A stretch of 64,000 nt of DNA from Gluconobacter frateurii (GTDB lineage Bacteria; Pseudomonadota; Alphaproteobacteria; Acetobacterales; Acetobacteraceae). Numbering within the stretch: the stretch's first letter is position 1; the number at the start of each line of letters is the position of its first letter. Where the stretch lies: assembly GCF_002723955.1 (NCBI RefSeq), contig NZ_BEWN01000003.1, forward strand, positions 248,001 to 312,000, read 5' to 3'. The position numbers were made by a program, and so were the translations under genes. The notes under the pieces were generated by a model. It was not told the origin of the DNA. It did no database searches and saw nothing but the letters and a program-made list of their open reading frames with translations. Of the stretch, positions 37,201 to 44,116 are shown piece after piece.

Positions 37201-37316
37201 GATTTTTTGTGGCTTGCAGCGTGAGATGTAGCGGCGGCAGCCAAGGCTGACTGGGTAGATAGCACTGTTGCTCCGAGCAGCAGCAGCGTTCGATTCGTCT
37301 TCGAATGGATTAGCAT
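34218..37316 (-). CDS. Large TonB-dependent receptor
   Basis: A 1032-residue outer-membrane receptor of the large class. Signal peptide 1-27, then a linker rich in His, Lys, Ser and Thr (SHAASHKKSHHRT) to about residue 95. The plug begins SIVVTGTLFRD and includes APSLRGLSTDSTLVLMDGQRNSY. The barrel ends in the usual aromatic-flanked strand FGVNVSL. Length and plug resemble receptors that take up large or carbohydrate-like ligands. It lies downstream of the OprB porin/PQQ dehydrogenase genes with a 615-base gap, so it has its own promoter. Confidence 0.9.
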   Translation of the reverse strand: MLIHSKTNRTLLLLGATVLSTQSALAAAATSHAASHKKSHHRTALTSTNTASSKPAVTGNSPVATGSGVAYPGRKATIAQAQTDAAQLPAAPSGNESIVVTGTLFRDPNTHSSSPITHLTRQDMQQRGLKTATDVVQQLSSNGAGNLTNAWSAGGGFAAGGSAPSLRGLSTDSTLVLMDGQRNSYYPLADDGVRNFVDTNWIPQSIIEAVDVQQDGGSATYGADAVAGVVNYITRKEIKGFEGNAEGGLSQRGDSGHQRLYATFGHGDLHRDGYNFYINGEYQQDDPLYYRQLQSPYNNGDLTSLGGVNGNTNALSPDGTINSTFFGATPAAVVRPVTAGATRGTGPYSLLNQSAGCSSVGQLVSGNLVSAPGGATQTCMQNSQQYAQVAPDQRRIEGTAHFTANVTDRSQLVAMFNWSQTRTITTDSPSAIGVYTQDRLATSSLTLLPVTINGQLNPNNPYAAQNEEAQILGTFGNVIPTTTQTTQNYRGSVRYSGWEPSKWGSDWNYDVNFVGMNSLLDETYTGVPTINGINNAINNGTYNFVDPSQNSRSVLNSIFPVDTIHARTQEYSGEATASKGLFKLPGGMVKLAVGGNIRWESMNDPSANPIDYSDLGAQYTSKINPVSAYGQRWVEAGFYEVNIPVVKMLNIDTSGRYDNYSEGFHHFSPKVGLQFRPVKELTLRGTFSKGFRVPSFAETGGTTVGYTGWTVNNPAWQASHGNNAYSQGTSIGLQNVGNPNLKPETSTNISAGPIFKPTSWMTLDFEYWYIKKNHYITGDTLAASSVANSWLNCGNTCLPSGITVTPNPVDPQYPNAQPSPGIISAQYVNARSLMTDGFDFGIEVHHRLPGIFHDVMWYSKGQGTYVRRFNQTNPDGTVYRFAGTLGPYSAVSASGTPHWRANWSNTLTWKNLAVTPTVYYTSGYKTVADDSGSSALNANGVTYSRSCAGTLSGSYNNNAPTTQCKVKGFWDVDLTVNYRVNQRWSVYANVYNLLGFRAPLDYATYGGYLYNSSWTQKGVVLRSFQFGVNVSL

Positions 37317-37931
37317 GGCATTGTTAATCTTTGCATTCTGGGATTACGGACTGTATCCGCGACTTCCGAGAAGATGCTGAACGTTTCGATGTCTGACAAT
37401 TATATTATTGCAATATGACATTGAATTGAGATTCTTTGAAAAATTGCGTTGTTAATCCGACACACTCGGATCCGCACCATATTGTTTCGGATTGCATATC
37501 GCCCCATTGACCCTGGTGCGGTTTATCCCGTCATGGCTGCGCGTGATATGAAGTCTCAAGGGCGAGAAATGATTTTTTCTTAGGTGTGTTTCATTGAAGA
37601 TTATTTATCGAAAAACGTTACCTCAAAGCAACTCCTAATCCGTACCAAAAATTACCCAAGAATATATTTGTAATTACTTAATAAACACATCCTGTAATTA
37701 CATTTCTTATTTATATTTATCAGTCGGCACAAATTTCTTTGCTCGGACTGACTGAAAGCATCAGTTACCTATCCCGTTTGCGTATCGCCGATTAACAGGT
37801 TCTACCACTGACGAGTATTTTCCTCTGTGGTTCGGGAAAATGGTCTGACAAGAGATATCTGGGTCCTTTGCAGTCAATCAGGAGAAGCGTTATCTGCCGG
37901 ACCCAGACGTCACCATAGACACTATTACATT
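37317..37931. other. 615-base AT-rich intergenic region upstream of the TonB receptor
   Basis: No convincing coding frame. The region is much more AT-rich than its surroundings. It holds a palindrome TGTAATTACA (37693-37702) with a second TGTAATTAC copy at 37669-37677, 24 bases apart, and a nine-base inverted repeat with a 32-base loop (37858-37866 with 37899-37907) just after the porin gene. The receptor promoter must lie here; I cannot fix its position. Confidence 0.5.
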
Positions 37932-39290
37932 CTAAAATGTTACACCGGTCTTCAACCCTAAAACCGTAATCATGCTTTTTTGAGTATATCCACCCGGATC
38001 AACCCAGAACTGTATGTTAGGTTCTAAGTACAGCCATTTTGTCACCTGAGCGGTATAATCCGTTTCAATTGCAAACTCTGAATCACGTCTCGGACCCTTT
38101 TTTCCCGCCTGATACCAATCCAGTGTCGCAAGTCTCGAATTCACGTGATTGGTTCCGAATGCCAGGGTCACTGCATCATGTTTGCGGCCCGGAAGCCCCA
38201 GATAACGCAGGCTGGCCGTGACTTGGGAAGAAACAGGCCCAGTCTCTTTATCAACCATGGTCAATGTAACGTATGCCGTAAGCCCTTGCGTAACAATTGC
38301 ATCTTCTCCTGGCGTTTCTGTAAAAGTTCCAGTCAGTTGCTGTTGAAACCACAGATAGCCGCCGTGGCTTCCACTGCGTTCAAGCATTGACATTCCTGCC
38401 ATGACGGCAGGCTGCCCATTACTTGCAAGAAGCACGTCTGCTGCCGGGGCAGTATTGATCCACCCACCAATCCGGTAAGCTCCAGGATAGCCATGCGCTC
38501 CTAAATGTACACGCAAACCCGTTTCGAACGGCAGAAGAACGCCTGTTGCACCATGCAGGTAGCCAATGAACAGGTAATTATCGAGATTTCGATCATTCTG
38601 TTCATAAGCACCAGCCTGAAAATACCAGCGTGGATTGTTATATTTTACCAGACCACCCCAGACACTCACTGGCCAGTTAAGCCACCGACTTCCATCCATA
38701 TTTCCCGTCGTGGCACCACAGAAATAGTTAACCATCGTCAAGCATGGAACATTGTCGAAATCAGCACCAGTTGGCAGTCGTCCGACCTTGAAACTGAAGC
38801 CGCTTCCCAAATTTTGATTATACCAAAGCTGCGTCAACCGTGTGGTCTGTCCTCTTCCCCAGACTTCCTGAGGTTGTTGTAAAGTGTACAAACCTGCGTC
38901 AGTGATCAGATTGCGACCCGACCTCCACGTGAAGGTGAAATTGAAAGACGCACCTTTCCAGTGCAGAAGCTTCTCTGCGTTGACATCCAGACCCGCCGTA
39001 ATCTGGTTGGTTTGAGCAGCTGTGTGGCGATCTCCTCCTGTAACGTTTCCCGCAGTTTCATTGGTCCAACTGGCACCGAATTCTATTCCCTTGTTGCGTA
39101 AATAGGTTCTTACGCCTCCCCAATCTCCCGTCAGGGTTGCACGTGAGTTCGGGCTATTATCGAATAGAGAGTAACTGGCATCGTCGCTTTCATTGCCGTT
39201 TGTCTGATCCGCCGCTACAGCTTGACCAGATATGCTCGCAAGCAACAGCATCCAGATCGAAAAAGTTCTAGAGGAACTTGACCATTTCAT
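37932..39290 (-). CDS. OprB-family carbohydrate porin
   Basis: A 452-residue outer-membrane porin. The signal peptide ends GQAVAAD, and GDWGGVRTYLRNKGIEFGASW is the standard OprB start. The barrel closes with a final strand LGLKTGVTF. The ATG at 39290 is used because AAAGGGGA lies eight bases upstream; the frame runs 11 codons further to 39323. It follows the PQQ dehydrogenase, the same pairing as the quinate locus of Acinetobacter, where a porin-like gene (quiX) accompanies quiA. It likely admits the polyol or cyclitol acid that the dehydrogenase oxidises. Confidence 0.88.
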   Translation of the reverse strand: MKWSSSSRTFSIWMLLLASISGQAVAADQTNGNESDDASYSLFDNSPNSRATLTGDWGGVRTYLRNKGIEFGASWTNETAGNVTGGDRHTAAQTNQITAGLDVNAEKLLHWKGASFNFTFTWRSGRNLITDAGLYTLQQPQEVWGRGQTTRLTQLWYNQNLGSGFSFKVGRLPTGADFDNVPCLTMVNYFCGATTGNMDGSRWLNWPVSVWGGLVKYNNPRWYFQAGAYEQNDRNLDNYLFIGYLHGATGVLLPFETGLRVHLGAHGYPGAYRIGGWINTAPAADVLLASNGQPAVMAGMSMLERSGSHGGYLWFQQQLTGTFTETPGEDAIVTQGLTAYVTLTMVDKETGPVSSQVTASLRYLGLPGRKHDAVTLAFGTNHVNSRLATLDWYQAGKKGPRRDSEFAIETDYTAQVTKWLYLEPNIQFWVDPGGYTQKSMITVLGLKTGVTF

Positions 39291-39427
39291 AAGGGAATCC
39301 CCTTTCCCATTGGGATATTTCACCTAAATTGGTGTTTTTCTCTTTTTAATTTGGGGATTTATAAGAACTGATATTTTTAATACCGTAGTTCTATTTGATA
39401 AAATAAATACGTTTGTGAATGAAAGTG

Positions 39428-39457
39428 CAGATCCAGGAAGTTCTCTTCCTGGATCTG
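39428..39457 (-). terminator. Strong hairpin after the PQQ dehydrogenase gene
   Basis: Thirteen-base perfect stem (39428-39440 with 39445-39457, arm CAGATCCAGGAAG), four-base loop, 24 bases after the stop. No long T-run follows, so partial read-through into the porin gene is possible. Confidence 0.6.
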
Positions 39458-39480
39458 GTATCTGGAAGGCTTTTCCAGTT

Positions 39481-41913
39481 TTATGGCAGCGTATAAGCCA
39501 TGACGTAGTCACCACGGTTTGCATTGGTACCCGTACGGGTCGCACCACCGACAACGACGACGACGTACTGTTTGCCGTCTTTGCCAATATACGACATGGG
39601 AGCCCCCTGCCCGCCAACCGGAAGTCGGGCGCGCCATAGTTCCGTACCCGTGTCGTTATCCAAAGCACGAACGTAGTAATCCAGTGTGCCATGGAAGAAG
39701 GTCAGGCCGCCCTTCGTTACGAGTGGTCCGCCCATCGTCGGCATTCCCAGCGGAATACGTACACCTGGAACAATACCATGCACCGGAGCATCCTGAATGC
39801 TGCCCATAGGAACCTGCCACTTTGTCTTTCCTGTAGCGAGGTCAATGGCAGTCATGGTGCCAAATGGCGGCTTGAAGCATGGAACTCCAAGAGGTGAGAC
39901 AAACATTGAGCGCTCAACACCCCATGGTGTCCCGATCTGCTCCGAGTATTCACCTTCAGCACTTGGCTTCAGACCAATACGCTTTGCTTCGTCCTGTTTG
40001 ATAAACCGGCCCCACTGAGCCATGCGAATATCATTGACAATCAGCGTTCCGGTCGAAGCATCAATAGCGCCACCACCCCAGTTGGAACCACCGTAATAGC
40101 TCGGATAGATCAGAGTGCGCTGCTTGTCAGAAAGTGGCGTGAACTCGCCCTTCCAGCGCATCTGCTTGAACTGGATCCGGCAATACAGCTGGTCGAGGAT
40201 CGTACCGCCCCACATATCGGATTCCTTGAACGGCGTCGTGCCGATTGAAATCGCGGAGAAAGGCTGCGTTGGTGATATACGCATTCCCGGCATGCCATCC
40301 GTCGGAACCTTGCGGTATTCCACCGGAATAACAGGCTTACCATCACGACGATCCAGCACGAAGACTTCGCCACGCTTGGTCAACTGGATGATGACAGGCG
40401 TCGTGGTGCCGTCTTTGCCGGGAAGATCATAGAGGATCGGCTGGGACGTAACGTCATAGTCAAACTGGTCGTTGTTAGCCGTACGGAAGTGCCAGTGCTC
40501 TTTGCCGGTCTTGATCTCGACCGCAACAATGGCATCCGTGTATTCATCCGAATACGGGAAGCGATCACCGTTCCAGAAATCTGGTGTCTGGTTACCAGTC
40601 GGGAAATAAGCCAGCCCCAGCTTGGGATCGTAAGCTGCCGTGCCCCAGAAGTTCGGAGTTTGGGGAGCATAGTGCTCACCTGGAGGCAGAGGAGTGCTGT
40701 CTTTAGCCCCACGGGACGCATCCCATGCCCAAAGGAGCTTACCTGTTCGGACGTCAAAGCCACGGACTACGCCAGATGGTTCTCCAACCGAAATGTTATC
40801 GTTGATCTTGCCGCCAACCATGATGACGCCATCGGCAACCAGAGGCGCAGAGGTCAAATAATACGAGCCGTTTTCCGGAGCATCCGTCAGACCATCAAGC
40901 AGGTTAACAAAACCATGATCGCCAAAGTCTTCGCATGGCTTGCCAGTCTCGGCGTCCACTTCAAACAGGCGAGCATCATTGGTATTGGAGACAATCCGCT
41001 TACGGCATGCCCCGGAAGGGGGCGAGGCGTCCTGCGTAACAGCCTGATCCGCTCCTGTCTGATCTGTAGCAGGCTGAAGAGCTTCGGGAGGAAGCGTAGA
41101 AGTGTCTGCGTAGCCTACACCACGGCAGCGCTTCCAGCCTCTATTGCTATCAGTAATTCTCAGCTTGGGATCAAAGCGCCACAGCTCTTTCCCCGTTACC
41201 GCATCGAGGGCAATCACCTTGTTCAGCGGTGTGCACAGATACATCGTGTTATCGATTTTGATTGGCGTAACCTGATATTCTGAGCCATCAATGGCCAGGT
41301 CGCCAGTACGATAGGTCCAAGCCACCTTCAGGTTCTTGACGTTGGATTTATTGATCTGATCGAACTGGGCAAATCTGTTGCCAGCCGTGCTACGTCCCCA
41401 GGCTGGCCAGTCATTTCCACTGTCCTGCCCAGCCTGTGGCTGAATAACCGGTGCTGGACCAGAAGACTCAGCAACCACTGTAGGATGTGGGAAAAACATT
41501 CCCACGATGAAGGCGACCAGAGAGCCGAGCAGTACCACTCCCAGGCTATTGGCCACCACGCGTGGAAATGCCGGACGACCGTCTTTCTGAAACAGTCGGC
41601 GCGCAAGAGCCGTGACGATCAGTGCGATGATAATGAACGCCAGAAGCCGAGGCACGAGCTGCCAGAAGTCGAAACCGACCTCCCACAGGGCCCAAAGCAC
41701 GCTAACTGCGAGCAGTCCAAGCGCAGTGTAGAGTGCGTAAGCAGCACGTTTGAAAAGGCCAAAACTAATGGCAATAATGGCGATGCCTGCTAATAGATAA
41801 AATGGTGATCCTCCAAGGAAGAGCAACCAAAGGCCGCCAAAAACCAGTGTTAAGCCTAGAACCACGCCTAAAAATTCAACAACCCAGAAGGCTGTCTTTT
41901 CCAAGGTGAGCAT
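39481..41913 (-). CDS. Membrane-bound PQQ-dependent dehydrogenase, glucose/quinate/shikimate family
   Basis: An 810-residue quinoprotein. Residues 1 to about 135 hold five membrane helices that receive ubiquinone; the rest is an eight-bladed PQQ propeller facing the periplasm, starting DWPAWGRSTAGNRFAQF. GSEYQVTPIKID and WKRCRGVGY look nearer quinate dehydrogenases than glucose dehydrogenases. The region around the catalytic Asp reads NNDQFDYDV, where glucose and quinate enzymes usually have DxWDMD, so the substrate may differ. The ATG at 41913 (GGGAGAAG seven bases upstream) is preferred to the TTG at 41949. The porin and a divergent IclR regulator suggest a quinate, shikimate or cyclitol substrate. 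Electrons pass to ubiquinone. Confidence 0.88.
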   Translation of the reverse strand: MLTLEKTAFWVVEFLGVVLGLTLVFGGLWLLFLGGSPFYLLAGIAIIAISFGLFKRAAYALYTALGLLAVSVLWALWEVGFDFWQLVPRLLAFIIIALIVTALARRLFQKDGRPAFPRVVANSLGVVLLGSLVAFIVGMFFPHPTVVAESSGPAPVIQPQAGQDSGNDWPAWGRSTAGNRFAQFDQINKSNVKNLKVAWTYRTGDLAIDGSEYQVTPIKIDNTMYLCTPLNKVIALDAVTGKELWRFDPKLRITDSNRGWKRCRGVGYADTSTLPPEALQPATDQTGADQAVTQDASPPSGACRKRIVSNTNDARLFEVDAETGKPCEDFGDHGFVNLLDGLTDAPENGSYYLTSAPLVADGVIMVGGKINDNISVGEPSGVVRGFDVRTGKLLWAWDASRGAKDSTPLPPGEHYAPQTPNFWGTAAYDPKLGLAYFPTGNQTPDFWNGDRFPYSDEYTDAIVAVEIKTGKEHWHFRTANNDQFDYDVTSQPILYDLPGKDGTTTPVIIQLTKRGEVFVLDRRDGKPVIPVEYRKVPTDGMPGMRISPTQPFSAISIGTTPFKESDMWGGTILDQLYCRIQFKQMRWKGEFTPLSDKQRTLIYPSYYGGSNWGGGAIDASTGTLIVNDIRMAQWGRFIKQDEAKRIGLKPSAEGEYSEQIGTPWGVERSMFVSPLGVPCFKPPFGTMTAIDLATGKTKWQVPMGSIQDAPVHGIVPGVRIPLGMPTMGGPLVTKGGLTFFHGTLDYYVRALDNDTGTELWRARLPVGGQGAPMSYIGKDGKQYVVVVVGGATRTGTNANRGDYVMAYTLP

Positions 41914-42188
41914 CAGGAACTTCTCCCAGCCCGTTTTGAACGGGGTCAACGATAATCAATCTTCTTACGGTCTGGTTTTGAAACACCCCCACTAGACGTG
42001 TTCTGTTTCCGAACGCAGATACGCCTATGGAAAACGAACATTTTCGTGATCTACCCTCGGAAAAAAGGGAGAAGTGGGTAAAATCTTTAACCAGTCAGTG
42101 GGCGTTATCTGTATCACTCAGTGGTTGAATATCAATCAAATCCTTCCCGAATTAGGGATTGGCGAAATCACAGTATGGAGAGCAGGCA
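41914..42188. promoter_or_regulatory. Divergent region between PQQ dehydrogenase and IclR genes
   Basis: 275 bases without a convincing gene. It should contain the promoters of both genes and the IclR operator. I see only weak inverted repeats and cannot name the sites. Confidence 0.4.
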
Positions 42189-42953
42189 TTGAAGAGTGAT
42201 GAAAACAGCATGCAAGGGGTGAGCCGGGCCGCCGCAATCCTGAGGGTTTTATCAAGTACGCATGTCAGTCTGGGGTACATCGCCAAGGCAACCGGATTAC
42301 CGAGATCCACGGTCCAACGGCTGGTCAACGCACTCGCGGTCGAAGAACTGGTGGAAGTCACCAATGACGGCGTATCCCTGTCATGGGGAATCATGCGTCT
42401 GGCTGAAGCCGCTCAGTCCAGCCTTCTGGCGAAATTCAGAGCTGCGCTCGAAACCATGTTCCAGGAGACCCATGAGACAGTTGATCTCAGTACAATTTAT
42501 GGAAAAGAGGTCGCTTTTATCGAGAAAATCCACTCAGATCAGGAAATTCGCGTCGTTCCCAAAACGGGACGCCCGATGCCTTTACACGCGATGTCGAATG
42601 GCAAAGCGATGCTGTCAGTGATGACAAAATCCGAAATGCGCAGCCTGATCGGTACCAAGCCGATCAAAATGACGTCACATACAAAAACGCATATTCCGGA
42701 TATTCTCACTGAGATCGAAACCGTGAAAATGACCGGTTTTGCTTATGATTTTGAAGAGCATAGCGACGGGGTATGTTGCATCGCTTCCCCTATTCGTCTT
42801 CCTGGACACAAGCCTTACGCCATTTCAATTACGGTCCCGTTCTTTCGATTTGAAAAAGGTTTACCCGCATTCCGTGAGGCGCTTACACGGTGTAAAAATA
42901 AAATAGAGCAATCATTTAATGAAGAAAAAAAGGAACTGAAGCCAGTTGAATGA
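42189..42953 (+). CDS. IclR-family transcriptional regulator
   Basis: A regulator of about 254 residues. The N-terminal winged helix reads GVSRAAAILRVLS and KATGLPRSTVQRLVNALAVE; the effector domain has PLHAMSNGKAML and GFAYDFEEHSDGVCCIASPI, typical of IclR. There is no good ATG; TTG at 42189 has GGAGAG six bases upstream and is my start, with TTG 42159 and ATG 42210 as alternatives. It is divergent from the PQQ dehydrogenase and probably controls it. IclR members often sense aromatic or quinate-pathway acids, but the ligand is not visible here. Confidence 0.87.
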   Translation: MKSDENSMQGVSRAAAILRVLSSTHVSLGYIAKATGLPRSTVQRLVNALAVEELVEVTNDGVSLSWGIMRLAEAAQSSLLAKFRAALETMFQETHETVDLSTIYGKEVAFIEKIHSDQEIRVVPKTGRPMPLHAMSNGKAMLSVMTKSEMRSLIGTKPIKMTSHTKTHIPDILTEIETVKMTGFAYDFEEHSDGVCCIASPIRLPGHKPYAISITVPFFRFEKGLPAFREALTRCKNKIEQSFNEEKKELKPVE

Positions 42954-43002
42954 AATTTCCATTCTCTGATCACGAACAAACATATCCCAGAAAGAAATAT
43001 AA

Positions 43003-43683
43003 ATGAGAAATCCCGACTTCAGCTCTTGGCACAGTACGTTGATAACCATTGTCGGGTTAGTGTTCTTGTCTCTTATGGGTGTCGGGATTCGGCTTATAAT
43101 GATGCTCACACTTCAACAGCGCAGAGAACGTTTGAACCGACAAATTAATGAACGTGTCCGGACGCTTATCGCAGCATACAAAACCTTGGGCGGCTCTTTT
43201 ACTGGAGATCTGAGTGTCAGCCCGCTCCATTTACGAGACCTGAAACACCGCAATTCTAACATTCAGGATACGCTTCCTCTTGAGCTGTCCGGTAATTCTG
43301 AGCGCGCTCGGCGCATCCGGGATGCTGTCGAAGGCGCTTTGTCAGACATCATCCTTCTGGGAACCGAGGAACACGTACGTCTGGCGGTAAGAGCAGCCAC
43401 AGAGCTGTCTGAGGGCCGAGACGTTCACACTCATGATCTGGTCGTCGCGCTACGTGATTTTATACGTAAGGCCCTGGATATCGAACGCATACCTTCTGAC
43501 CTCAAGCTTCCACGCCAAGGGCCTAGCCGTCCCTCGGGAAGCGGAGGACGTGACAAAGGGGACAGCGGAAAAGAGGGTGGCGCAAAGGGAGGTGGCGACG
43601 GAGGCATGAATGGCGGTGGCATGGGAGGAGGTGCTTTTTCTACGCATACCTCCTCAGACGGCGCTACTGACCACCGGGAATGA
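43003..43683 (+). CDS. Membrane-anchored protein of unknown function with Gly-rich tail
   Basis: A 226-residue protein I do not recognise. One N-terminal hydrophobic helix (about residues 13-35) would anchor it, followed by a basic helical stretch QQRRERLNRQINERVRTL. The middle domain (60-165) is helical with DIILLGTEEHVRLAVRAA. The last 60 residues are low complexity, with repeated Gly, Ser, Lys and Asp (GGAKGGGDGGMNGGG). AGAAAG precedes the ATG. It lies between IclR and the RND pump genes with gaps on both sides, so it may be monocistronic. No function is proposed. Confidence 0.75.
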   Translation: MRNPDFSSWHSTLITIVGLVFLSLMGVGIRLIMMLTLQQRRERLNRQINERVRTLIAAYKTLGGSFTGDLSVSPLHLRDLKHRNSNIQDTLPLELSGNSERARRIRDAVEGALSDIILLGTEEHVRLAVRAATELSEGRDVHTHDLVVALRDFIRKALDIERIPSDLKLPRQGPSRPSGSGGRDKGDSGKEGGAKGGGDGGMNGGGMGGGAFSTHTSSDGATDHRE

Positions 43684-44116
43684 CTTTCCTTGTGATGGGA
43701 GAGACCTAAAGACCTTTTGTGTCATTCGGCTTTTTTTAACCCACATCAACCCGCAGCGAGACCGTCCGGCTTGAAGGTTTCGCAATTTGTTTGCGGCCCT
43801 TCAGAAGGGGAATGAAATTTTCACCCGATTGTGACCCTTATCACTGCGTTGTCGATAGACACGCAGCTTTCATTACCAGCATTAAATACGCCATAATGGC
43901 GCAACAAGAAAAATGAGTAATCCATTTCGTTGCTGCATCGAGTTGTTCACGACACCGGTTGCGTTCCACGCTACCAAAATCTTTCTGATAAATGATGGAA
44001 AGACACCACTTCATGACTCATCACAGAAGTGGCAAATGGGCCCACGTCTATAAAGTCTGCATGCTTCTCCTCAACGGACAGTTTGCTTGCATGCTCACAA
44101 GCAGTCTTCCGTCATT
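43684..44116. other. 433-base region before the RND pump operon
   Basis: No convincing gene. It holds a T-rich stretch (CTTTTTTTAA near 43732) soon after the unknown gene and a small CCCTTC/GAAGGG hairpin near 43800. The pump promoter is expected in the right half but no clear -35/-10 pair is visible. Confidence 0.4.

Noticed and set aside
40489-41283. 264-codon open frame on the plus strand
   Set aside because: Antisense to the PQQ dehydrogenase propeller; no family features.
39481-41913. Naming this gene as glucose dehydrogenase gcd
   Set aside because: Propeller motifs look nearer the quinate branch and the catalytic segment differs from glucose dehydrogenase, so only the family is named.
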